This document shows positions 25,248 through 32,429 of a DNA stretch of 38,544 nucleotides, in pieces. Numbering within the stretch: the first letter of the stretch is position 1; each line of letters opens with the position of its first letter. Source of the DNA: Streptomyces echinoruber (lineage in GTDB: Bacteria; Actinomycetota; Actinomycetes; Streptomycetales; Streptomycetaceae). The position numbers and the translations under genes were made by a program. Where the stretch lies: the NCBI RefSeq assembly GCF_014651135.1, contig NZ_BMWH01000043.1:1-38544 (forward strand), read 5' to 3'. The notes under the pieces were generated by a model that made no database searches, was not told the DNA's origin, and saw only the letters and a list, made by a program, of their open reading frames with translations.

Positions 25248-26123
25248 TCAGGAGTGGAACGGCAGCCCGGCGTCGGCCGCCAGCTCCAGGTCGTCGGTGT
25301 CCTGCGGGGGCAGCAGGGTGGGCGTGCCGTCGGTCACCGGGACCACGCCGAGCTCCAGCAGTTCGGCCATGGCGGCACTGCCCGCCATGTCGCGCACCTG
25401 GAGCTGGTAGCGGGCGGTGGTGCGGTACGTGCCGCCGTTGTCGTCGCCGGTGCGCTGCAGGAAGCCGGAGTCGGCGAGGAAGGACACCGCCTTGGCGACG
25501 ATGCCGGTGGTCGAACCGGCCAGCCGGCGCGCGTCCTTGGTGGCGCCGGTGGCGGTGCGCCGGGACCACACCCGCCAGGCGGCCTCCAGGCCGGGCGCGT
25601 CGCTGACCGGGTCGGTGTTCTCGCCCTGTTCGGCGGCCCGCTCCTCCAGGCGGCGGCAGGCCTGCCGGACGAAGGCGTCGACGCCGTTGACGGTCACGCG
25701 GCCGATGTAGCCGTCGTCGGCGAGGTCCTCGGGCCGGGGGAAGGCCAGGGCGGCGACGGCGAGATGGGCCAGTCCGTGCAGGAAGCGGTCGCCGGAGTCG
25801 GCGGAGGTGCGGCGGGCGTAGTCGCTCATGCGGACGGCGAACACCGAGTCCTCGGCGGCGGTCACCGCCATGCCCGCGCGCGGGGACACCTCCAGCACCA
25901 CCAGGCCGAGCCCGGCGGCCACGGCGTCCGCGAGGCGCGCGAACGGCGGGTCCTCGCGGTAGCGGCGCAGCAGGTCGGCGTACTCCTGGTCGCGTGCGGG
26001 CTGCAGTTTGGGCTGCAGCCCGAAGGCCACGAGCCGTGCCGCGTCGGCGGCGTCGGCGGGTGTGACGGCACCGCTCGGCTGCGCTGCCGCACCGTCCTCG
26101 TTCCGGTCGGCGTGCTCGGTCAC
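25248..26123 (-). CDS. probable KITE-type partner of the SMC-like ATPase (MukE/JetB-like)
   Basis: A 291-aa cytoplasmic protein without a family I can name from sequence alone. Its C-terminal half has winged-helix character (TGIVAKAVSFLADSGFLQRT followed by a TYRTTARYQLQVRDM strand region), which fits KITE subunits such as MukE or JetB that bind the kleisin. The N-terminal half is helical. The start is GTG at 26123 with AAGGAG 8 nt upstream. It lies between the 513-aa and 1572-aa genes with gaps of 52 and 79 nt, all on the minus strand, so it is the middle gene of the operon. Its role rests on gene order and size. Confidence 0.72.
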   Translation of the reverse strand: MTEHADRNEDGAAAQPSGAVTPADAADAARLVAFGLQPKLQPARDQEYADLLRRYREDPPFARLADAVAAGLGLVVLEVSPRAGMAVTAAEDSVFAVRMSDYARRTSADSGDRFLHGLAHLAVAALAFPRPEDLADDGYIGRVTVNGVDAFVRQACRRLEERAAEQGENTDPVSDAPGLEAAWRVWSRRTATGATKDARRLAGSTTGIVAKAVSFLADSGFLQRTGDDNGGTYRTTARYQLQVRDMAGSAAMAELLELGVVPVTDGTPTLLPPQDTDDLELAADAGLPFHS

Positions 26124-26175
26124 GGTGGGGGCTCCTTGCTGCGGTCGTGCTCGTTGCTGTGGTGGCCGGCCGGGC

Positions 26176-27717
26176 TCATGCCGCGTCCGTCCGGTCCGCC
26201 GCCGCGGCGGCGGTGTCCAGCAGGGCCGTGCCGACGATGAGGTCGGCCCCGCCGAACTCGGGGTCGTCCAGTTCCGTCCCGTCGTCCACGGCGAACAGCA
26301 GCTTCTCCTCGCCCTGCCGGCGGGCGGTGCCGACCGGCGGACTGGCGGCGTGTATGGCCAGCAGGGCGACCAGGTACGGCAGGTCGGGGTCCTCGGGATT
26401 CTTGCGCCGGGCCTCGGCGAGCAGCCCGGACAGGCGTCTGGGCGCGTCCGGCGGCAGGTCCAGCAGCTCCATGGCCGCCGCCAGCTGCTCCTCGCTGAAC
26501 CGGCTGTCGTCCGGTGTGGCGACGAGGTCCGGCTCGGGCATCTCCGCGCCCAGGTGCTCCCGTTCGACGGGCGGGGTGAGCAGGAGGTCGACCAGGTCGC
26601 CGACCCGGACGGACACCGGCGTGCGCAGCCCGGTGCCGTGGGCGAAGAAGGCGTCGGTGACGCGGATCGCCCGCTCCAGGGGCAGCGGCAGGACGGGCGC
26701 GAGGAGGTGCCCGTACAGGTCCAGGCCGCAGGCCGCGGCGGGGGTGGCGAAGGCCTGCCGGTCCTGCTCGGCGCGGAAGAGGGGCCCGGCCTCCAGCAGG
26801 CGGGCCTGGAGCTGGGTGTGGCGCCGGATGCAGTCCTTGACGATGTCGACGAGTTCGGCCGCGCGGCGCTTGTGCTCGGGGTCCTCGGCCTCGTCGCGGG
26901 CCCGGCGGATGTTGGTGAGGATCGCGTTCTCGTGGCGGTAGCGCTCGGCGACGTGGTCGAGGGCCTCGGCGATCATGTCGGGGACGGCGTTGAGCCAGTC
27001 CACCGCGCGGACGTTGCGCCGGGTGGCCTCCAGGGCGCGGCGCAACGATTCCGAGTACTGCACCGTGCGGTAGCGGGCCTGCTCGGCGGCGAGCTGGGCG
27101 TCGGCGAGCCGGCCGCGGCTGATGAGCACCTCCAGCTTCACCTCGGCGGCGATCTGCGCGCTGGTGACGTCGGTGTCGAGGGCGCCCACCAGGACATTGA
27201 CGGCCTCGTCGGTGGTGCGCAGGTAGACGGCGCCGCCGGGGCCGGGGACCTCCTCGATCAGCTTGAAGTCGTAGTCGCGGCGCACATAGGTGCCGTCCGG
27301 GGCGAACGTGCCGTACACGGCGCGGAAGCCGCGGTCCACGCTGCCGACGTTGATCAGGTTCTCCAGGACCCAGCGGGCCACGCGCTCGTGCTCGGCGGCG
27401 GGCCGCTGCGGGGCCTGGGCGGCCACGCGCGGCAGGAGCCGGGCGACGATCTGCTCGTGGTCGGCGCCCGTGTCGAAGTCCATGTTGAGCGTGACGAGGT
27501 CGATGGCGGCCAGGGCGATCTCCGCCATGCCGTACACCGAGTACTCGCCCGCCAGATTGGCCTTGCGCGCGTCGAGGTCGTGCAGCGGCGCGGTGCAGGC
27601 GAGCGCGCGCAGCCGGCGCGCCAGTCCCTCGTCGGCGGCCGGCCCCGTGGCGGGGCGCGGCCCCGCGCTGAGCTGGGGCGGAACACGATCCGTCGATGCA
27701 GGCGAAGTCACGGTCAC
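26176..27717 (-). CDS. probable kleisin-type partner of the SMC-like ATPase (MukF/JetA-like)
   Basis: First gene of the operon, 513 aa, cytoplasmic, mostly helical. The N-terminal part (EYSVYGMAEIALAAIDLV and ERVARWVLENLINVG) looks like a winged-helix or helical dimerisation domain. The middle is rich in charged helices (EAEDPEHKRRAAELVDIVK) and the end is acidic (DDGTELDDPEFGGADL). This matches the size and place of MukF/MksF/JetA, the kleisin that bridges SMC heads, but no diagnostic motif proves it. The start is GTG at 27717 with GAGG about 10 nt upstream; a second GTG at 27711 is possible. It begins 134 nt from the end of the gntR gene upstream. Confidence 0.7.
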   Translation of the reverse strand: MTVTSPASTDRVPPQLSAGPRPATGPAADEGLARRLRALACTAPLHDLDARKANLAGEYSVYGMAEIALAAIDLVTLNMDFDTGADHEQIVARLLPRVAAQAPQRPAAEHERVARWVLENLINVGSVDRGFRAVYGTFAPDGTYVRRDYDFKLIEEVPGPGGAVYLRTTDEAVNVLVGALDTDVTSAQIAAEVKLEVLISRGRLADAQLAAEQARYRTVQYSESLRRALEATRRNVRAVDWLNAVPDMIAEALDHVAERYRHENAILTNIRRARDEAEDPEHKRRAAELVDIVKDCIRRHTQLQARLLEAGPLFRAEQDRQAFATPAAACGLDLYGHLLAPVLPLPLERAIRVTDAFFAHGTGLRTPVSVRVGDLVDLLLTPPVEREHLGAEMPEPDLVATPDDSRFSEEQLAAAMELLDLPPDAPRRLSGLLAEARRKNPEDPDLPYLVALLAIHAASPPVGTARRQGEEKLLFAVDDGTELDDPEFGGADLIVGTALLDTAAAAADRTDAA

Positions 27718-27851
27718 AGACTAGGTCCTCGGTCTGACAACGGCCCAAACGGCGCAGGAGCCCCCCGCGTCCCGACCGTCGCACCGGCCCCGGTGGCCCC
27801 GCCAGATCCCTGCCCGGTCCCGGTGGTCCCTCCAGACCCTTGTCCGGCCCG

Positions 27852-28547
27852 CTAGCCTTCCTCGCCCACCCGCCGCCGGTAGACCTCCACCACCCGCCGC
27901 AGCGAGTCGTCGAGGTACACGGCGAGCAGCCGTTCCGCCTCCGCCCGGTCGCCGGCCTGCAGGGCCCGCAGGATCTGCTGGTTGCGGGCGATGTACGGCT
28001 CGTGCAGCCGCCGCGGGTCGTCGACGACGTGGAAGGCCAGGCGCAGTTCGGCGAAGACGCTGCGCATCAGCTCGTCGGTGCGCTCGCTGCCGGCGAGGGC
28101 GACCAGTTCCCCGTGGAAGTGGATGTTGGCCGTGCCCACCGCTTTCCAGTCGCCCTCGCGGGCCGCGCGCTGCCCCTCGCCGACCGCCTCGGCGAGCCGG
28201 TCGAGGGCGTAGGGCGGGTCGCCGAGGCTCCGCACGACGGCGCGCTCGACGAGGGCGCGGGTGCGGTAGATGTCCTCGACGTCCTCGACGGTCAGGACCC
28301 GGACGAAGACCCCGCGGTTGAGTTCGTGGACGAGCAGCCGTTCGTGCGTGAGCAGCCGGAACGCCTCGCGCAGCGTGTTGCGGGACACGCCGAGCGCCCC
28401 GCCGATGCCGTCCTCGGACAGCCGGGTGCCGGGCGGGAAGAAGCCGTCGGCGATGCGGCTGCGGAGGATGTCCGCGACCCGTTCGGCGGTGGAGGTCCGC
28501 CCGAGGCGGGCACGGTCGTCGACGAGGTCCGTCAGCTGCTCTGCCAT
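27852..28547 (-). CDS. GntR-family regulator, FCD subfamily
   Basis: Transcription factor likely to control the divergent pyroglutamate operon. The 231-aa protein has an N-terminal winged helix (about 18-83; DGIGGALGVSRNTLREAFRLL is the recognition region, of which VSRNTLREAF is the core) and a C-terminal FCD helical sensor domain. FCD proteins normally bind a metal through Asp, His, His, His. Here those positions read Asn141, His145, Asn189 and Tyr211, so the metal site is probably lost. The ATG at 28547 is preferred to a TTG at 28583; neither has a clear Shine-Dalgarno. A perfect 9-bp-arm palindrome 60 bp upstream is its probable operator. Confidence 0.9.
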   Translation of the reverse strand: MAEQLTDLVDDRARLGRTSTAERVADILRSRIADGFFPPGTRLSEDGIGGALGVSRNTLREAFRLLTHERLLVHELNRGVFVRVLTVEDVEDIYRTRALVERAVVRSLGDPPYALDRLAEAVGEGQRAAREGDWKAVGTANIHFHGELVALAGSERTDELMRSVFAELRLAFHVVDDPRRLHEPYIARNQQILRALQAGDRAEAERLLAVYLDDSLRRVVEVYRRRVGEEG

Positions 28548-28602
28548 GCCGGAATTCAAGCGCAGGAGACCGGGGGGAAACAACGACGAGACGACATGGG
28601 TA

Positions 28603-28632
28603 TTGAAGGATCGTTGAACGATCCTCTACGTT
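28603..28632 (+). promoter_or_regulatory. promoter with 19-bp palindromic operator, pyroglutamate operon
   Basis: TTGAAG (28603-28608) and TACGTT (28627-28632) have -35/-10 character with an 18-nt spacer. The spacer is almost filled by AGGATCGTTGAACGATCCT (28607-28625), with two perfect 9-bp arms around a central G. This is the textbook position for a repressor site. The divergent gntR start is at 28547 and the MFS start at 28740, so one site could regulate both. Binding by this GntR protein is inference. Confidence 0.75.
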
Positions 28633-28739
28633 GCTTCAGTCGGCGCCGACCGCACCCGCCCGGTGCCGCGGTCCCGGCACAGCACGGCACGGCACGGCTC
28701 ACTCCTTCGCACCCTCCATCCTTCTTCTGCGAGGTGCCC

Positions 28740-30059
28740 ATGAGCACGACCCCTCCACGGCAGGCCCCCTCCACCGGACCGGGTTCGTCCACGGCCGGCT
28801 CCCCCGACCGCGACGGCGCGCTGGGCTGGCTGCGCGCCCTGGACCCGCGCGGCCGCCGCGCCTTCGCCGGCGCCTTCGGCGGCTACGCCCTGGACTCGTA
28901 CGACTACTTCACGCTGCCGCTGAGCATGGTCGCGCTGGCGGCGTACTTCGGCCTGGACAGCGGCCAGACCGGCCTGTTCACCACGGTCACGCTCGCCTCC
29001 TCCGGCATCGGCGGGGCCGCCGCGGGCGTGGTCGCCGACCGGCTGGGCCGGGTCCGGGCGTTGATGATCACCGTGATCGCGTACGCGGTGTTCACCGTGG
29101 CCTGCGGCTTCGCGCCCGACTACGAGACGCTGCTGGTCTTCCGGGCCCTGCAGGGCCTCGGCTTCGGCGGCGAGTGGGCGGTCGGCGCCATCCTGGTCGC
29201 CGAGTACGCGAGCGCGCGGCACCGGGGGCGCACGCTCGGCGTGATCCAGAGCGCGTGGGCCGTGGGCTGGGGTCTGGCCGTGCTCGTCTATACGCTGGTG
29301 TTCTCCCTCCTCGGTGACGACCTGGGCTGGCGGGTGATGTTCTGGACCGGTGCGCTGCCCGCGCTGCTCGTGGTGTGGCTGCGGCGCCGCGTGCACGACG
29401 CGCCGCGGGCGGCCGAGGCCCGCGCGCGCAGTGCGGGCAGGGGCTCCTTCGCGGCGCTCTTCCGGCCGGGCACGGCGGACGCGCCGGGCCTGCTGCGCAC
29501 CACCGTCTTCGCCGGTCTGCTCTCCACCGGCGTCCAGGGCGGCTACTACACCCTGTCGACGTGGGTGCCGACCTACCTGAAGACGGACCGCGGCCTGTCG
29601 GTCGTCGGCACCGGCGGGTACCTGACGTTCCTCATCTCGGGCGCGTTCACCGGGTACCTGACGGGTGGTTACCTCACCGACCGGCTGGGCCGGCGGCGCA
29701 ACATCTGGCTGTTCGCGCTGCTGTCGGCGCTGTGCATCCTGGCGTTCGGGCGCCTCCCGCACGGCGCGAACGGCCTGCTGCTGGTGCTGTGCTTCCCGCT
29801 CGGGTTCTGCATGTCGGCCATCTTCAGCGGCTTCGGCTCGTACCTGAGCGAGCTGTACCCGACGGCGGTGCGCGGCAGCGGGCAGGGCTTCACGTACAAC
29901 GCCGGCCGCGCGGTGGGCGCCGTCTTCCCCACGTTCGTGGGCTACCTGGCCGACAGCTGGGGCGTGGGCGGCGCGCTGGCCTTCGGCGCGGTCGGCTACG
30001 GCCTGGCCGCCCTGGCGCTGCTGGGGCTGCCGGAGACGCGCGGGAAGGAGCTGGCGTGA
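28740..30059 (+). CDS. MFS transporter, metabolite:H+ symporter type, probable 5-oxoproline uptake
   Basis: A 439-aa, 12-helix major facilitator. The GxxADRLGRVRAL loop after helix 2 and GLGFGGEWAVGAILVAEY in helices 4-5 are typical of the organic-acid/sialate symporter branch; the second half repeats the loop as TDRLGRRRN. It is the first gene of the operon with a DUF1445 protein and 5-oxoprolinase subunits, so pyroglutamate or a related acid is the likely substrate. In Bacillus subtilis the matching operon carries an NRAMP-type transporter instead. The ATG at 28740 has GAGG 6 nt upstream. Its stop overlaps the next start (GTGA). Confidence 0.9.
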   Translation: MSTTPPRQAPSTGPGSSTAGSPDRDGALGWLRALDPRGRRAFAGAFGGYALDSYDYFTLPLSMVALAAYFGLDSGQTGLFTTVTLASSGIGGAAAGVVADRLGRVRALMITVIAYAVFTVACGFAPDYETLLVFRALQGLGFGGEWAVGAILVAEYASARHRGRTLGVIQSAWAVGWGLAVLVYTLVFSLLGDDLGWRVMFWTGALPALLVVWLRRRVHDAPRAAEARARSAGRGSFAALFRPGTADAPGLLRTTVFAGLLSTGVQGGYYTLSTWVPTYLKTDRGLSVVGTGGYLTFLISGAFTGYLTGGYLTDRLGRRRNIWLFALLSALCILAFGRLPHGANGLLLVLCFPLGFCMSAIFSGFGSYLSELYPTAVRGSGQGFTYNAGRAVGAVFPTFVGYLADSWGVGGALAFGAVGYGLAALALLGLPETRGKELA

Positions 30060-30892
30060 ACCGCACCCACGGCGTCGGGGCGGACGACCGCCCCGTGGTC
30101 CTCGCCGACGAGCAAGCGCGCGCGTGGAGCCCGGCACAGGCACGGGCCCGCTTCCGGACCGGGCTGACCGGCCCCACCGCCGGGGTCGCGGCGGGCCGCA
30201 CCCAGGCGAACCTGATCTGCGTGCCGGCGGACTGGGCGTACGAGACGCTGCTGTTCTGCCAGCGCAACCCCCAGGCCTGCCCGGTGCTCGACGTGACGGA
30301 CGCGGGCTCGGCGACCACGGTGCTCGCCGAGGGCGCCGACCTGCGCACCGACCTGCCGCGCTACCGGGTGTGGCAGCACGGCGAACTGGTGGACGAACCG
30401 ACGGACGTGCGGGCGTACTGGCGCGACGATCTGGTGTCGTTCCTGATCGGCTGCAGCTTCACCTTCGAGTGGGCGCTGGCCGCGGCCGGCGTGCCGCTGC
30501 GCCACGTCGAGCAGGGCCGCAACGTCCCGATGTACGTGACGAACCGCCGGTGCAGGCCCGCCGGGCGGCTGCGCGGACCCCTGGTGGTCTCCCTGCGCCC
30601 GGTGCCGCCGGAGCACCTGGCGGCGGCGATCCGGGAGAGCAGCCTGTTCCCGGCGGTGCACGGCGGTCCCGTGCACTGCGGCGACCCCTCGGTGCTCGGC
30701 ATCGCCGACCTCGGCCGCCCCGATCACGGCGACCCGGTGGACGCCGCACCGGACGACATCCCGGTGTTCTGGGCCTGCGGTGTGACGCTGCAGGCGGCGG
30801 TGACGGCCTCACGGCCGCCGTTCGCCCTCACCCACGCACCGGGCCAGATGTTCCTCACCGACGCCCGCGACGAGCAGTACCGCGTGGCCTGA
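30056..30892 (+). CDS. DUF1445 (YcsI-like) protein, putative hydro-lyase or D-glutamate cyclase
   Basis: A 278-aa protein of the DUF1445 family, relatives of which are annotated as hydro-lyases or as D-glutamate cyclase, which forms 5-oxo-D-proline from D-glutamate. Conserved-looking segments are FLIGCSFTFEWAL, NVPMYVTNR, and the C-terminal FWACGVTLQAA with THAPGQMFLTD. The GTG start at 30056 overlaps the transporter stop and AAGGAG lies 5 nt upstream, so translation is coupled. In the context of pxpABC it fits a role in making or channelling 5-oxoproline; the actual reaction is not shown by sequence. Confidence 0.88.
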   Translation: MNRTHGVGADDRPVVLADEQARAWSPAQARARFRTGLTGPTAGVAAGRTQANLICVPADWAYETLLFCQRNPQACPVLDVTDAGSATTVLAEGADLRTDLPRYRVWQHGELVDEPTDVRAYWRDDLVSFLIGCSFTFEWALAAAGVPLRHVEQGRNVPMYVTNRRCRPAGRLRGPLVVSLRPVPPEHLAAAIRESSLFPAVHGGPVHCGDPSVLGIADLGRPDHGDPVDAAPDDIPVFWACGVTLQAAVTASRPPFALTHAPGQMFLTDARDEQYRVA

Positions 30893-30974
30893 GCAGGAAC
30901 CCGAGCAGGAACCCGAGCAGGGACCCGAGCAGGAACCCGAGCAGGGACCCGAGCAGGGACCTGAGTAGGAAAAC
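30891..30974. repeat. 12-bp tandem repeat, seven copies
   Basis: Unit GAGCAGGAACCC or GAGCAGGGACCC, starting at 30891, 30903, 30915, 30927, 30939, 30951 and (degenerate) 30963. The first copy overlaps the TGA of the DUF1445 gene, and the array ends just before the pxpA ribosome binding site, filling almost the whole 93-bp gap. Confidence 0.93.
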
Positions 30975-30985
30975 GGCAGGAAGTC

Positions 30986-31744
30986 ATGATCTCGATCGAT
31001 CTCAACGCCGACCTCGGCGAGGGCTTCGGCCCCTGGCGGCTGACCGACGACGAGCGGCTGCTGTCCGTCGTCACCAGCGCCAACGTCGCCTGCGGCTTCC
31101 ACGCCGGGGACGCGGTCACCATGCGGCGGGTGTGCGAGCTGGCCGTCGAACGGGGGGTGCGCATCGGCGCCCAGGTCTCCTACCGGGACCTGGCGGGGTT
31201 CGGGCGGCGCGCGATGGACGTGCCGCCGGCCGAACTGGCCGCCGAGGTGGCGTACCAGATCGGCGCCCTGGAGGTCTTCGCGCGGGCGGCGGGCGCGCGC
31301 GTGGCGTACGTCAAGCCGCACGGCGCCCTGTACAACCGGGTCGTGCACGACGAGGAGCAGGCCGCGGCGGTCGTCGACGGCGTGCTCCTCGCCGGCGGCG
31401 CGCTGCCGGTGCTCGGGCTGCCCGGCTCGCGTCTGCTGTCGGTGGCCGGGAAGGCCGGGCTGCCCGTCGTCACGGAGGCCTTCGCGGACCGCGCCTACAC
31501 CGAGCAGGGCACCCTCGTGCCGCGCGGGCAGGAGGGTGCCGTGGTGAGCGACCCCGAGGCCGTCGTGGAGCGCTCGGTGAGCCTGGTCCGGTCCGGCACG
31601 GTCGTCTCCCGCACCGGCACGACGATCGAGGTCCGCGCGCGCTCCCTGTGCCTGCACGGCGACACGCCGGGCGCGGTGGAGCTGGCCCGGCGGGTGCGGC
31701 GGCGGCTGGAGGAATCGGGCATACGGGTGGAGGCCTTCGTATGA
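30986..31744 (+). CDS. pxpA: 5-oxoprolinase subunit A (LamB/YcsF family)
   Basis: Subunit A of the ATP-dependent 5-oxoprolinase PxpABC, which opens 5-oxo-L-proline (pyroglutamate) to L-glutamate. The 252-aa length is normal. It begins with the signature IDLNADLGEGFGPW and shows NVACGFHAGD, RIGAQVSYRDLAGFGRR and AYVKPHGALYN, the sugar-deacetylase-like barrel motifs of this family. AGGAAG lies 2 nt before the ATG. pxpB begins 67 nt after the stop; that gap holds a duplicate of the end of this gene. Confidence 0.95.
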   Translation: MISIDLNADLGEGFGPWRLTDDERLLSVVTSANVACGFHAGDAVTMRRVCELAVERGVRIGAQVSYRDLAGFGRRAMDVPPAELAAEVAYQIGALEVFARAAGARVAYVKPHGALYNRVVHDEEQAAAVVDGVLLAGGALPVLGLPGSRLLSVAGKAGLPVVTEAFADRAYTEQGTLVPRGQEGAVVSDPEAVVERSVSLVRSGTVVSRTGTTIEVRARSLCLHGDTPGAVELARRVRRRLEESGIRVEAFV

Positions 31745-31818
31745 GGACTACGGCGTACGGGTGGAGGACTACGGCTGGAAGACCTGAAAGACTACGGGTG
31801 GAGGTCTTCGCATGAGGA
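31721..31818. repeat. direct duplication of the pxpA end in front of pxpB
   Basis: About 27 bp ending pxpA (31721-31747, core ACGGGTGGAGG then CTTCGTATGAGGA) recur at 31792-31818 with three changes and include the pxpB ATG. A third partial copy (TACGGGTGGAGGACTACGG) is at 31756-31774. The gap therefore looks made by duplication of the junction. Confidence 0.85.
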
Positions 31819-32429
31819 CACTGCCCGTCGGTGACGACGCCCTGCTGGTGGAGGTGGCCTCGGGCGAGGAGGCCGAGGCCCTGCACGCGGAGCTGCTGCG
31901 GCGCCGCGCGAAGGGCCTGCTCGCCGCCCGCGAGATCGTTCCGGCGGCCCGCACGGTCCTCCTCGACGGCCTCGCCGACCGCGACCGCGTCGCGGCCGAG
32001 CTGAGCGCCTCCGACGTCCCGGCCACCGCCTCCCGCGCCCGCAGGGTGGTGGAGATCCCGGTGCGCTACGACGGCCCCGACCTGGCCGAGGTCGCCGCCC
32101 ACTGGGGCGTCGCGGAGCACGAGGTGGCCCGCATCCACGCCGCCGCCGACTTCCGCGTCGCCTTCTGCGGCTTCGCACCCGGCTTCGGTTACCTCACCGG
32201 CCTGCCGCCCCGCTACGACGTCCCGCGCCGCGCCACCCCACGCACCGCCGTCCCGGCCGGCTCGGTGGCCCTCGCCGGCCCGTACACGGGGATCTACCCG
32301 CGCTCCTCGCCCGGCGGCTGGCAGCTCATCGGCACCACGGACGTGGTGCTGTGGGACCACACGCGGGAGCCGGCCGCGCTGCTGACCCCCGGCACCCGCG
32401 TCCGCTTCGTCCCGGTGAGCGGCCCATGA
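31812..32429 (+). CDS. pxpB: 5-oxoprolinase subunit B (KipI family)
   Basis: A 205-aa subunit of PxpABC. The C-terminal half has the KipI-type signature FCGFAPGFGYLTGLP, then VPAGSVALAGPYTGIYP and the SPGGWQLIGTT ending that shapes the cyclophilin-like domain. In B. subtilis the KipI protein also inhibits the sporulation kinase KinA, but the enzyme role is the ancestral one. No good Shine-Dalgarno other than GGAGG at 31800-31804. The stop overlaps the pxpC start as ATGA. Confidence 0.94.
   Translation: MRTLPVGDDALLVEVASGEEAEALHAELLRRRAKGLLAAREIVPAARTVLLDGLADRDRVAAELSASDVPATASRARRVVEIPVRYDGPDLAEVAAHWGVAEHEVARIHAAADFRVAFCGFAPGFGYLTGLPPRYDVPRRATPRTAVPAGSVALAGPYTGIYPRSSPGGWQLIGTTDVVLWDHTREPAALLTPGTRVRFVPVSGP

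Noticed and set aside
20501..25606. 1701-codon open frame antisense to the SMC-like gene, and a similar 1031-codon frame at 16134-19229 over cvnA
   Set aside because: In DNA with GC-rich third positions the strand opposite a real gene stays open. The translations are Gly/Val/Ala-rich with no motifs, while the minus-strand products show complete families.
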